In this document: positions 1 through 10,683 of the stretch, piece after piece
Layout: each line of letters starts with the position of its first letter
Position numbering within the stretch: position 1 is the first letter of the stretch
Source: Azolla caroliniana
Lineage: Eukaryota > Polypodiophyta
Assembly: GCA_043228905.1 (NCBI GenBank)
Contig: JBHGNT010000007.1
Location: 22,196,001 to 22,260,000, forward strand
Reading direction: 5' to 3'
Length of the DNA: 64,000 nucleotides
Position numbers and translations under genes: made by a program
Notes under the pieces: generated by a model
Told to the model about the DNA's origin: nothing
Database searches by the model: none
Seen by the model: the letters and a program-made list of their open reading frames with translations, nothing else

Positions 1-760
1 ATATTGGAAACGGCCCAACCAAATATATTCTCTTCCGATGGCTTTTACTACATGCAACACTACTAGTAGGTCAGTCATTGAACAGAGATGTGGCAACTAG
101 TCTTAGACAATGTTGTTATTGCAATGACATGCAGGAAACTACCAAGGATGCTCTTTGGTCATGCTTACTAGCCCAACAAGTATGGAATAAAGTTCTCCCT
201 TTATTCTTGACAATTAATGTAGGTTGCCTCTTCTCTTGGGGATCAACGATAAGGGGGTTCTCCATTCTAGCCTCCTGTTGTATGAAACAGATGATGCTCC
301 AGAGGCTATGACAGTCATCAACAAACATCTAATTGTTGTCTCCCTTTTTCACCAACCTCGCAAGCAAATGCCTATGTACCCATGTATATACCCATTACAT
401 TATGGATATTATGGAAGTATCGTTGTAAAAGACGATATGATTCCATAATTCCTCTTCTCTCAGATATATTGCCAGAATTATGGGGGTGTTTATTGACGAT
501 TGTGCGGGGGCAATACGACAATATGCCAGGCTCTTCAGAGGTTGTTTTGAAGAAAAGGAAAAAATTACTGCAATTATGGAGGAAGTTGCCTATGTTCACA
601 GTCTCCTCTCAATGACCGTTATGGAAATATCATCACCCTTGGTCCTTGCCCTGACCATTTCTTTTGTATATAATACTCTCTGATTTTACATCTTTGTAGC
701 CCTCCGACGCTTTTCTTAATGCAAATGAAGGAAATCTTTATGGACAAAAAAGAAAAGAAA
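1..760 (+). mobile_element. 3' end of a LINE (non-LTR retrotransposon), copy 1
   Basis: This is the tail of a LINE ORF2 followed by its 3' untranslated region; the 5' part lies outside the window. A zinc-knuckle-like stretch near 78-190 (RQCCYCNDMQETTKDALWSC) is the zf-RVT domain that follows the reverse transcriptase in plant LINEs. A later piece near 400-600 (KYRCKRRYDS and VRGQYDNMPGS) is shared with the LINE at 38360-49080 and with the one at 54423-56859, so all three are one family. Frameshifts break the reading frame throughout. The end is marked by the shared tail GGAAATCTTTATG at about 731-744 followed by an A-rich run. It is a dead copy. Confidence 0.8.
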
Positions 761-2823
761 AAGAAAAAGTAATATCCTTATTTTTGCTCCTTGTGTTATG
801 AAATATGGATAACATGTTAGTGACAAGAATGTAAAACCATTTTAGGAGCAAGTCGTTAGGATGCATTATCTCAAGCTATGTTATATAATTAATGCAACAT
901 CAAACCTATTGCTCAATTCTTGAGCCCAATCGTTAATGTTGCAAATCACAAGCAAGCTACCAATAAATTTTAGAATTTCAACAAGGTAACCTCATCATCT
1001 ATAACCACCAACCATTTGTTGGGGGATACCTAAAGTGTATATGTATAATGCCAAATCAAAACATTGTACATGTATTGTGTTGTTATAGTTGCAAGAGATT
1101 TATTTGAGGATTAGACGTAAGTATGCAAAATAGAGTTCTTCATCGTCATGGATCTAAGACACTAATGAAAGAGGGTCTTACGAACACAACATAATGGTTC
1201 AAAGCTAAAGGATCATTGGTTGTTGCAATACATCAAATAAGAAATTGGGCATCTAATAAGAGAATTATAATTGTTTACTTGTTTTCTTATTTTTTGGTCA
1301 ATATTTGTACTTGATTAGTAAGCATTTCTATTGTGAGAGAATTCATAAAGCCCATCAAGTATAAAAAGATCCAAAGCAACAACTTTCAATAGGGCATAAG
1401 TGCCACATTCGCGGGTGCTACTCTTCTAGAAACATGTGTCAATGTCAAAGGTATGTCTGTTAACTTTGATCGACTTGTGGACTTTATAGAGGCAGAGATA
1501 TCTCATAAAGGAAGGGCAGAAAATAAGGACTTTCCTGAAGAGATAGTTGGGCAAAATGGATACGCCTTTATTTGGGGGCTATGGGATGTAGGCCACATAT
1601 TCTTACTTAACCACACTCCCTTCATGCTGAAATCACTTCCTTTCTTTTCTTTCTAACATGCCCTTATAGATTCAATATTTTCTAATGCAGGACAATGCTA
1701 ATTGGTACAAGTTAGCCCTTGTAAAACAATTTAGAGGCATAAAATCACAAGATTTTGAAGCTTTGGTCAAGGGTCACCCATCAAGAAAATGCATAAAAGA
1801 TGGAAAATATTTTAGAGAGAAGAAAAGGGTTTTGCAAAGAGAAAAAGGTCAGAGAGAAGAAAAGAGTTTTAGAGGGATGAAAAGGCTTTTAGCGAGGTGG
1901 AAAAGGCATTAGATAGATATGATTGCCTGAACTTTTGTAGATGGAGCGAGTTAACATTTTCAAATTCTTTTCATTTCTTCGTTTCTCTTTAACTCATTTC
2001 TAATCTTAGGTTTCTTGATTGCCACATGCCAATATGCATGGTTTCGATGAGTAACATACATAATTCTTATTTTGAAATTTTCGTCTTAAATTTCATTGAT
2101 CGGCATCTTGCAAAATATATGGACACATGTAGAAGCTTTTAGATGATGGAATTCTTTGACTTCTCAAAGCATTGTAAATTACCGATCATGATCTAGGATG
2201 ATGTAAAGTTGGAAGCTCGAAAATAACCATAGAGAGTTGGTGATCAAATTAAAAATCTAAAGTGATGAAGATGGCTTGAACAATAGTTGAGCTTTACGAA
2301 TCAAATGCAATATCCTAGCCATGTTAGAAATATGAATGGCTCCATGCATGCACCACTTGAGTTCATGCCCATGTAATTGATATAATAATATAGTGTCCTT
2401 TGAGAGCTAGATAGATTTTATTATTGTCCTCAAGGATAAAATATGATGGTACACCATCCAATAGTCTAGGTGAAAGACAATAGTAAAATGAAATATTTTT
2501 CCTTCCTATTTGATAATTGTCAAATCAAATCCTTCTCCGCATATATAATGGAGATATGTTTACCACTGGGATAAATCATATCAAATGATCATTGTTTTGT
2601 TACTGAACTATAGCATGGAATTTCCATCAAGATGTATCAATAAGTGGTGTTTGAAGTTTGATTGTCATGGTAATAGGGGTATTGTGAGAACACAAATTGT
2701 TTTGGGGATTTTTGAGAATATTATAGGTATTTCGGCAAACAACTACGTATCGATGAATTGACTTTTGAGGAGTCATTGGTTTATCCAGAGAAAAGATTAT
2801 GAGATTTTACTTGTATTGGTTGA
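761..2823. other. Intergenic stretch, no supported gene
   Basis: About 2 kb of AT-rich sequence. Short open frames at 1453-1656 and 1685-1912 have no recognisable domain and are no longer than chance. The second ends in a purine-rich, Lys/Arg/Glu-rich run that looks like low complexity. I see no RNA gene or clear transposon ends here. Confidence 0.5.
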
Positions 2824-2896
2824 GGGGATGTAGCTCAATTGGTAGAGCACTTGCTTGACGTGCAAGATGTACAGGGTTCGAAACCCTGCATTCCCA
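2824..2896 (+). tRNA. tRNA-Val (GAC anticodon) with an alanine-tRNA-like body
   Basis: The 73-nt sequence folds into a complete cloverleaf. The acceptor stem is GGGGATG/CATTCCC (one G-U pair), the D arm is GCTC/GAGC with GG at 18-19, the anticodon stem is CTTGC/GCAAG with loop TTGACGT (anticodon GAC), and the T arm is CAGGG/CCCTG with loop TTCGAAA. The discriminator is A73 and there is no intron. Internal A-box (TAGCTCAATTGG) and B-box (GGTTCGAAACC) are present. By anticodon it reads valine GUC/GUU codons. The body (GGGGATGTAGCTCA start) looks like a plant nuclear tRNA-Ala, yet the G3:U70 alanine identity pair is G3:C70 here. Nuclear plant valine tRNAs normally carry AAC rather than GAC, so this could be a converted tRNA-Ala copy or a tRNA pseudogene with an intact fold. 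Confidence 0.75.
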
Positions 2897-3538
2897 TAGA
2901 TATGTTTCTTTTTGAACAATTTGGTTCACTCAAATTATATCTTGTTAGATTTTTTATCTACTTCAATTGTTCACTTTTAAATTTTAAATTTTATGCATGA
3001 TTGAATGAATGGAGAAGAAGGATAAGCGTAAATTGAAGCAATGGTCATAGTTCAAGCATATCGTTGTCAAGTTTTTATCTTTTCGAACTTCAACAGCTTG
3101 TAATTTGTCTCATACAGTTAGCCTTTTAACTTTAAATGGCATTTATGGCTCACCCCACCACAAGTTCCATTTCCAAGCACTCACAAACCTCGTTTAGGTA
3201 TTGTAGCATCTACAAAAATATTCCTTTTGAACAATCTTGTTGAACAATGAACATATAACCTCTATTGCTATTGTGGACAAGTGTGATACTCTGCTAGGAT
3301 TATCGATGTAATAATAGAACGAAAAAAAATATCATTTAATTGCTAGGTATAAGGAACAAACACGATGAGCATTGGTTCTACACCTAAAACGGGTATGTGG
3401 AATGCCAACGAGCACAAGTAATGTGGCCATCACATGGCCCCTTAATAGTATGTGGAATTCCAATAGACACAAGGTGGTGGGACCCCTTGATAGACATCAT
3501 GCATAATGCCAACAAACACAAGTGATGTGTAGGTGCAT
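2897..3538. repeat. Degenerate short repeats flanking the LTR element
   Basis: From about 3385 to 3538 a motif like ATGTGGAATGCCAACAAACA recurs three times with variations. The same motif follows the element on the other side at about 7015-7115. The rest of the interval has no gene. Confidence 0.5.
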
Positions 3539-3981
3539 TGTTAAGAGTCTATTACTAATTAACGGAATGAAATAAGGTAAACAGATTGGATAGAAGAACC
3601 CGTTCCACCCGACCACACCAGAGCTATGATCAAGACACAACCAACCTACCATTGTCCTCCCATACCGTTGAATATTAGCATGACTAATACTTTGGAAGAG
3701 ATAACACAATTGTTGCGACGAAAGCCTAGCCTGCACCACTGGTGTCTTAAGATGACAATGTTTCGATCTAATGTGTTTTATGAGGGTAGTTAGGCCTCGT
3801 ATTTAGACCTCTGCCTAGGCCCCTTGAATAGACGCGCCTTTCTAAAAAACTCTCCATTCATTGGTTGTCAAGATCATGATAGTGCATGCACCTATCATTC
3901 TTTCTATCCAATCACATTAGTCCCTTTGTAACATTAGTGAACATACCCTTCACTTATGTAAATATTAGTGACCTACCCTCA
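3539..3981 (-). repeat. 3' LTR of the non-autonomous element
   Basis: Starts TGTTAAGAGTC and ends CCTACCCTCA on the plus strand. It pairs with 6552-6977, with an estimated 80-90% identity by eye, so the element is old. Confidence 0.6.
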
Positions 3982-4534
3982 CCTATGTGCAAGGATGTAT
4001 TGGTATGGTTGAGAAAATGTATTACGTGCAAAAACAAGCGCACTCGCAAGTAGTGTTGTAGTTTTGCGAGTTACAAGCAAATGTTATGAAAAAGATTTAA
4101 AAATAAGTCACTACCTATACGAGCCTAGAAGTGATGAAACAAGGTTCAAAAAACCATGTGTTACCAACTAAAAAATGCCATAAATAAATGGAGGGTGCTA
4201 TGTATGCACATATCTATCCAAATATTGTGATAGTGATTGGCATAATTGCGGCCACAAGGCCACACATTGATCAATACAAGTGGCGGTATTGTTGTGCGCA
4301 AAGATGTAGTACTCAAATCGATGTGTAAAATATCATAGGTGAAATCATGTGTTTTTAATCAAGTTCTAAGGCTCGATTACATGACTTAAACCTAGATAAC
4401 ACTTCAGAAAAAGTGTTCAAAAAGCGGCATGATGCCCACTCAATACGAAAAAATATTCTACATGGAATTGTTACACCATAGGTAAACACACGTAAATAGT
4501 ATATATGAACATGACCATAGATTGACATATTCGC

Positions 4535-4558
4535 ATTCATGGGGCCTGCCCCATGAAT
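4535..4558. repeat. Perfect palindrome near the left end of the hAT-like MITE
   Basis: Arms ATTCATGGGGC and GCCCCATGAAT separated by CT. It lies 19 bp inside the MITE end, where subterminal hairpins or transposase-binding sites are common. Confidence 0.7.
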
Positions 4559-5182
4559 CCATATGAATAGGAATATGAATGCATGTAAATATATTTGTTT
4601 TTTTTTTTAAATAAAAAATAAAATGTTCTTTTTTTCCTGTGAGCGAGTGAACGAACAACGAGTAGCGAGTGAGGAAGCCTCACCCTACTCCCTCCCTGTG
4701 CGTGCTACCCTTGCTTCCCTCTGCATATTGTTCTCGGCCAGAAAATTAGGGTTTCAGCTGAAAGCCCTAATCTATCTCATAGTCCTAATTTCGATAATAT
4801 TTCTTTCTTTTGAGCCCGTGTCCGTGACTCCCTCTCATTCTCTATTCTAATCCTACATCTTGTTCTCAGCTCCAAACTCAGGCTTTCACTAAAACCCTAA
4901 GTTTAGCTAAGTTTAGTAGAAGCCCTAATTAATTAACTAATATTTTTCAATTAATTAATTAATTTGTTAATGAATTAAGATATGTATACAATATTAGTAA
5001 ATTAATTAATGTATTAGTGAGTCAATTAATGTTTAAGTGAATTAATTAATTATGATATTAGTGACTTAATTAATTATTGATGTATGTGTGTATATACATA
5101 TATGAGTGATATATGTGTGTGTATACACATGTATGTATTTGTGTATATGTATATATCATATATGTATGTGTATATATATACA

Positions 5183-5837
5183 CATAGATTGACATATTCG
5201 CATTCGTCGGGTTTCCCATTCGAATGCAAACGAATACGAATGGGTGGTCAGGTATTCGTTTAACTCAAAAAAAATAAATAAATCAGTTTTTTTAAATTTC
5301 CTAGGATAAAAAAAAGGAACTTGACAATAAATAGGGATAATAAAAGAGGGACTTGAGGATTTGACACTATTAAATTTTTATAATAAATGTATAACTTATA
5401 AGTTATAAGTATTCGTTTTATTTTTAATAAATAAAAAAAATAAAATAAAGGCTCATTAATTTCTCACTTTTTATTCCCTCAAAATTTATGCATATTTTTA
5501 TTTTGACATTAAAAATAGTACTTCAAACCAATCATATCGTCAAGTTCATACTAATTATATTTGTATAATAAATATAAAAATATTCGATTTTTAAAAAATT
5601 AATTAATTGATTGATTAATTAAAATAAGTTTCATAAACTCTCTTGACACTATAATTTATTAATGAATAATTGTCTTTTTTGGTGAAATAAATTTATTTAA
5701 ATAAATAAATAAATATTTTATATTTATTTTGAAAAATGAATGGTTTTCTAATATTCTTGGGGCCATTTTATATTCTCGAATATGGAGAATATTGCGCATG
5801 GAGAATATCACGAATATCACGCATGTGTCAATCTATG
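5183..5837. mobile_element. hAT-like MITE, inner copy nested in its own family
   Basis: It has a perfect 8-bp target-site duplication TATATACA (5175-5182 and 5838-5845) and the same termini CATAGATTGACA / TGTCAATCTATG as the outer copy. Its last 100 bp or so align with the last 100 bp of the outer element (shared AATGGTTTT, TAATATTCT and ACGAATAT blocks). That confirms two separate insertions of one family rather than a single longer element. 655 bp, no ORF. Confidence 0.7.
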
Positions 5838-6539
5838 TATATACATATATGATATATGTATGTGTGCACATGTATATGTAAACGAATGGTTTTATAATAT
5901 TCTCGGGACCGTTTTATATTGTTGAATATCGCGAATATTACGGATGTCGAATACCACGAATATTATGCATGGGTCAATCTATGAACATGACAATTAAGGG
6001 TAAAAAAGAGAGTTAAGTGTGGGTCGGTAGATGAAAATTATAAGAAAATCTTAAGAAAGTGGGAAGACAAATTGTGTAATTAGAAAATAATAACAATAAC
6101 AATAATCAAATAAGTATATGAAACATCAAACATGCCCTAAGGTAGTGAATAGGCACCTCATGAAGACCACAACATCCCATAGAATTGACTAATAGATGGC
6201 TCAATAGAGGTGAGAGTGTCATATACAACGCAATATGCAAAAGGGCCATGAGGTGAGTGTAGTGCAAACACGTGCGGCCCCATGCACAATCATCGCACAC
6301 AATACAAAACATGTCATGCAACTCAAAGAAGAAAGAAAGAAAATAAATCATAATCCAAATTTCATTCGACCAAGAATGACGCCTCATAGGAAAGAAGAGA
6401 GATATCGAAAAAGAAATTATCGGGTTTGGAATGTTGTTTTGATCTTGAGAAGAGCATGATGAGCCTTGTTAGATCCTCATCTCTCACACAGAAACATCAA
6501 AACAACAAAAAAAGAGCATGATGAGCCTTGTTACTAAAC

Positions 6540-6551
6540 ACTCTGATACCA
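6540..6551 (-). other. Primer-binding site, initiator tRNA-Met
   Basis: The minus strand reads TGGTATCAGAGT directly next to the LTR. Plant copia sites read TGGTATCAGAGC, so there is one mismatch at the last base. Confidence 0.65.
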
Positions 6552-6977
6552 TATTAAGAGTCTATGACTAATTAATAGACCGAAACAAAGGTAAATAGAT
6601 TAGACAGAGAACCCGTTCCACCCGACCATCCTCGAGATATGATCAAGACATAGCCAACCTACCATAGACATTTCATACCTCTGAATATCGGAAGAGATAA
6701 CACGATTGTCACGACAGAAGCCTAACTGCACTACCGATGCCTTAAGATGGCAACCTTTCGACTTTATTGTGTTTTATGGGAGTAGCTAGGCCTCATATTT
6801 ATACCTCTTCCTAGGCCCTTTGAATAGACGTGCCTTTCTAAAAGACTCTCAATTCATTGGTTGTCAAGATCATGATAGTGCATGCACTTATCATTCATTC
6901 TATCAAATCATATTAGTCCCTTTCTAACATTAGTAAACATACCCTTCACTTATGTAAATATTAGTGACCTACCCTCA
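6552..6977 (-). repeat. 5' LTR of the non-autonomous element
   Basis: Direct repeat of 3539-3981. The terminal TG is mutated to TA. It abuts the tRNA-Met primer-binding site at 6540-6551. Confidence 0.6.
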
Positions 6978-7214
6978 CCTACGTTATGTGTGCATAACAT
7001 GCATGAACCCTTGATAGTATGTGGAATGCCAATAAACACAAGGTGTGAACCCCCTTGAAACACAATATGCATAAGGCCAACAAACACAAGTGATATATAG
7101 GTGCGTGGCACCTTTGTTTAAAGTCTAAATGGGAAAAGAAGGAACTAAGAGGAAAAATAGACTTTAAACAATGTAATAAAAATGAACCCATTTCATGTAG
7201 AAGTAGTCGAATTG
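6978..7214. other. Short spacer with flanking repeat
   Basis: Contains another copy of the GTATGTGGAATGCCAA-type repeat also seen left of 3539. No gene is seen. It ends in the AATTG target-site copy (7210-7214) of the copia element C2. Confidence 0.5.
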
Positions 7215-7268
7215 TGTAAAGAATCGGGTGTGATTTTGTGTGACAGAAGAGATGTGTGTGTGTGTGTA

Positions 7269-7323
<55 letters not shown>

Positions 7324-7470
7324 CAAGGTATGCAGAAAACAAAAAAACTGTATTAACAAGGAAAGACAACCAACTATTACAAAGAAGAGGAGAAGGTGCT
7401 TATGTAGTCACCATCTCTCTATATTCTCTTACTACAACCACCTCTTAGGAAGGAGGTGTGTGTGTGTGTA

Positions 7471-7535
<65 letters not shown>

Positions 7536-7815
7536 CAAGGTATGCAGAAAACAAAAAAACTGTATTAACAAGGAAAGACAACCAACTATTACAAAGAAGA
7601 GGAGAAGGTGCTTATGTAGTCACCATCTCTCTATATTCTCTTACTACAACCACCTCTTAGGAAGGAGGTGGAGACTTAACTACCAAGTAACTATGTGTCG
7701 TAGAACTTAACTCCTATGACACATTAGTTATGATACAAAGTGGTGGGGTGTTCACACACTTCATTATTCCTAAGGTGTGTTCCCACACTATGGAAGTTGA
7801 GTTTGATACTCAACA
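7215..7815 (-). repeat. 3' LTR of C2 with internal tandem duplication
   Basis: Begins TGTAAAGAATC and ends TACTCAACA. It is 601 bp against 397 bp for the partner. The extra length is a tandem duplication of about 205 bp (roughly 7254-7457 and 7458-7668), each unit holding a GT run, a long GA run and the AACACAAGGTATGCAGAAAA block. Just inside, the minus strand has a purine tract GAAGGGGCA, the likely polypurine primer site. Confidence 0.8.
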
Positions 7816-8426
7816 TGCCCCTTCAAACACAACTTCCGATCACCGGATAGTCAACTTGGGTATGGATTGGTCTTCGAGTTGGCTTTGGTAGTCGGCCCAG
7901 ACTTCGGTTGTGGATGGTTGACTCACTGCTTCGTTCGACTTCATGTTGGGTGGCGACTCCTTAGTCCCCCTTGAGCTCGGCTGGTTGGCGGTCAAGAGGC
8001 CTAGGTTCATTGTAAACTACCGTAGCTTGTCAGCTCCCATGGTGTTTGTGAAGATGTCAGTTGTTTGCAGGTTGGTGTTGATGTATTGCAGATCGACATT
8101 GCTAGCTAGGACACGTTCTTGGATGAAATGATAGTCCACCTCAATGTGCTTAGTCCGAGTGTGGAAGATTGGGTTGCTAGCCAGGTGGGTACTGCCCATG
8201 TTGTCATAGTAAAGGAAGATGGGATCGTTGATGGAGACATCAAGATCCTTAAGAATCCTCTTAAGCCAAACGGCTTCATAGGTTGCACCCTTGTATTCTG
8301 CTTCTGTGCTCGACAGTGCGGTTGTCGGTTGCTTTTTACTACTCTAAGAAATAGCTCTATTGCCGAGGGAGAAGACAAATATGGAAGTCGATTGTCTGTC
8401 GGCCTTGTAGCCGGCCCAGTCGGCGT
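7816..8426 (-). pseudogene. C2 RNase H fragment (copia pol 3' end)
   Basis: The minus strand encodes the copia RNase H end, with the recognisable string HTRTKHIEVDYHFIQERV (near 8160-8105) and the TDIFTN segment downstream. The upstream part of the domain continues on the other side of the G1 insertion at 13113. Frames are broken in several places. Confidence 0.75.
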
Positions 8427-8861
8427 TGTCGTGAAGATTTTCGGCAATGGTGTGAAAATCACATAAAACATAGGAAATCGAGTATAAATCATATAAAACA
8501 ATAATAGTGAAAATACTATTTTAAATATGTTTAATATCTTAGTACAAAAATATGGAGTTCTTCAAGAGCTTTCAAATGTGCTTTACTACATAAAAAAACG
8601 GACATCTAAGTGACAAGTTATGTGGGAGTGAAGTATAAGAAGGAAGAAGAGAAAAATAAAACTGTGAGATATCCCACATAGACAGGAAATAAGGTTCTCA
8701 CCATATATAAGGTAGAGCAAAAACAATTATCTTTGTGTCTATATGTGGAGCATAGAGAGTTCAAGGTGACTTGAACTAAGCTATTGGATGATTGGGTGTG
8801 GCCTAGCCAACCAAAACCGGACCGACAACCGGATACATATACATATATATATATACACAAG

Positions 8862-8930
8862 GAGTGCAAGTGTGGATTTGAACCTTGCACCTCCAAGTTG
8901 AGAGTCTATAGGCTTACCACTAAGCCAAAA
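8862..8930 (-). promoter_or_regulatory. tRNA-like segment with pol III A and B boxes, antisense in G1 LTR
   Basis: On the minus strand TGGCTTAGTGG (8927-8917) matches the pol III A-box consensus and GGTTCAAATCC (8884-8874) matches the B box, 32 nt apart as in tRNA genes. A D-arm-like hairpin GGCTTAGTGGTAAGCC surrounds the A box. The acceptor stem cannot be formed, so it is tRNA-derived or tRNA-like, not a tRNA gene. The same segment is in the other G1 LTR (12580-12650) and, diverged, in both G2 LTRs. Confidence 0.55.
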
Positions 8931-9104
8931 CATTATCTTAAGATAATATTTTTATCATTGTAACTTTACATGTAAATTCTCATACATGAGAGCTAAAATG
9001 AGTGACGTGGTTATCATGCACCACATGTAATACATGAGTGCCAAATGGCAAACATGCATTTTATGCATGTCGTGAACGCTCAAATGCATGAGGGCATCTA
9101 TAAA

Positions 9105-9116
9105 AGAGGGGATGAA
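9105..9116 (+). promoter_or_regulatory. Candidate TATA box of the G1 LTR
   Basis: The sequence CTATAAAAGAGG sits about 280 bp before the LTR end and is preserved in the other G1 LTR (TATAAAAGAGG near 12822). This is the expected place for the U3 promoter. Confidence 0.45.
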
Positions 9117-9404
9117 AAAGACAAAAGGGGGATTTTGGTAATGTAAAAATTCTTATCAAGAGCTTTGTACTTTAAATCAAAATTAATATTAAGAAGAAAA
9201 TTCGTGATCCTTTTGATGATATACCTTGTTCTCTCAATCTTAAATCAAGCGTTCTATCTTATCTCAATTTCTCTCTATCTGTCAATCTATCTTAATTCCT
9301 TTCTCGCCAAACCTAGCGTAAACTTCGAATCCTTCCGGTTCAGAACCCCGACGGTTTTGCCTCACGATCCGCGCGTAGTGACGGATCTTCACGACATAAT
9401 TAAG

Positions 9405-9421
9405 TGGTGAACCCGACGTGA
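9405..9421 (+). other. Primer-binding site, tRNA-Trp
   Basis: TGGTGAACCCGACGTGA is the exact complement of the 3' end of plant tRNA-Trp(CCA) as I know it (TCACGTCGGGTTCACCA), 17 of 17. It lies 8 nt after the LTR. Confidence 0.7.
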
Positions 9422-9468
9422 AAGAGGTGGTAAGAAGGATCAAATCGAGGATCAACCGATACTTGGAG

Positions 9469-10279
9469 ATGGCGTCCTCAAGCAATCAAGCGAGAGAGTT
9501 CGAGAGGATGATGTTGATTGTCGAACAAATGATGAGATCTCGAGACAACGATGCGAATGTGGGAAAGGTCGTCGATCATGTCGTTGAATTCGAGGGTCAA
9601 TTTGACGGAAGGAACATTACGGAGTTCCTTGATGCATACAGAAGGGAGATGAATAAAAGGGACGTGTCCGAAGCATGTCAAATCGCAAGTTTCAAGAGAG
9701 TGGTCGCCAACAACATCCAAAGACGCATCATCGAGATTCAAGAAGGTAAGACAACATGGTCCGAGTTTGAGTAAACAATATTAGCGGAGTTCGCGACTGA
9801 AGACTTGACGAGGATGACTTGACATGCTTTGATGAAGTGGATAGAAAAGAAGAATAAGAAGATGAGTGCCTCGAGGGTGTACGACGAATTCGACCAAATG
9901 TTTAGTTGTCTCCCTGCCATGGACCAAGTGCTACTTGAGGAAGACAAGACTTTGTACTTCTTGAAAGTTGTGGACATGCAGGATAGATGAGAGTTGGGGA
10001 CTCTCCTCGAAGATGATACCCAAGCGAACGGGCTTGTGGCGGACTGGGTCGTGGTGAAGCAAGCATGCAACAAGACGACATGCGTCATCGATGGCTCCAT
10101 GATATTGACTTGGTAAGACCAAGCGTAGAAAAATCAAAACCATCTAAAGAAGTCGAGATGCCTAAACAACACATCCAACATGAAAAGAAGATTGATGATG
10201 ACTCGAGGACGATGATGGCCATTTCAAAGGAGGTCGAATGTTTCGGAACATGCGTCGTGTTCGAAACAACGGATGATGG
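9469..10279 (+). pseudogene. G1 gag, broken
   Basis: Starts at the ATG of MASSSNQ, the same start as the G2 gag, and is clearly homologous to it (FDGRNITEFLDAYRREMN and similar blocks). In-frame stops are TAA at 9772-9774 and TGA at 9820-9822 and 9988-9990. The alignment to G2 gag fades after about 10060, and the CCHC region is not recognisable. The solo LTR at 10280 cuts it. Confidence 0.8.
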
Positions 10280-10638
10280 TGTTAGGAAACAGGTCCCTCC
10301 AGATGGGAAGTGAGAAGAACAATGTTGATGAGTATCGGCCTCGGCCGAATCCGGATGTCGAGTACCTGGCAAGGAAGACCCGGTGAGAACCGGATGACGA
10401 GTACCCGACAAGGAAGGCCCGGTGAGAACCGGATGACGAGTGCCCGGCAACAACTGGATGATGCAGGCCCGGTGAAGAGTGCTCACCGGATGAAGGGACA
10501 TATTCGTAAATATGTTTTTGAGAGTCCATTGGGGCTATATTTGTAAATAGCCGAAAAGTCATATTAGTATAAATATGACTTAGGGCAAACTTAGTGTAGT
10601 TGTCATTCTTATTGGTCCAAGATTTGAGTGCAACCGTG

Positions 10639-10683
<45 letters not shown>

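Larger units (their letters stand above)
4516..5983. mobile_element. hAT-like MITE, outer copy
   Basis: Flanked by a perfect 8-bp target-site duplication AACATGAC (4508-4515 and 5984-5991), the size typical of hAT elements. The ends are inverted repeats CATAGATTGAC / GTCAATCTATG. No transposase is encoded. It is interrupted by a second copy of its own family (5183-5837), so its own length is about 800 bp. Near the left end is an 11-bp-arm palindrome (4535-4558). Around 4740-4930 there are several copies of plant telo-box-like CCCTAA/TTAGGG motifs in a stretch that could be a captured host 5' region; that last point is a guess. Confidence 0.7.
3539..6977 (-). mobile_element. Non-autonomous LTR retrotransposon (no coding capacity)
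   Basis: Two direct repeats of about 430-443 bp bound this element (3539-3981 and 6552-6977). They share a run of near-identical blocks, for example the AACCCGTTCCACCCGACCA motif and the TTGGTTGTCAAGATCATGAT motif. Immediately inside the right repeat, at 6540-6551, is a sequence whose complement begins TGGTATCAGAG, the classic primer-binding site for plant initiator tRNA-Met. That sets the direction as minus. The internal 2.57 kb carries no gag or pol. More than half of it is the nested hAT-like MITE pair at 4516-5983. I could not find a clean target-site duplication, and both outer flanks carry the same short repeat family, so the outer edges are uncertain by a few bases. Confidence 0.65.
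8427..9396 (+). repeat. 5' LTR of G1
   Basis: 970 bp, starting TGTCGTGAAGATTTTCGG and ending GGATCTTCACGACA. An antisense tRNA-like segment with pol III A and B boxes lies at 8874-8927. The plus strand near 9101 has a TATAAAAGAGG promoter-like box, followed by the likely R/U5 part. Confidence 0.85.

Noticed and set aside
4623-4850. 75-codon frame in the outer MITE
   Set aside because: No domain. The CCCTAA-rich leader-like sequence may be captured host DNA, but nothing supports a functional protein.
7256-7660. 134-codon frame of Arg/Glu repeats
   Set aside because: It is translation of the GA microsatellites in the duplicated C2 LTR, not a gene.
8618-8896. 92-codon minus-strand frame present twice (also 12334-12612)
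   Set aside because: It lies in the two LTRs of G1. Its duplication reflects the LTR pair and it has no coding features.
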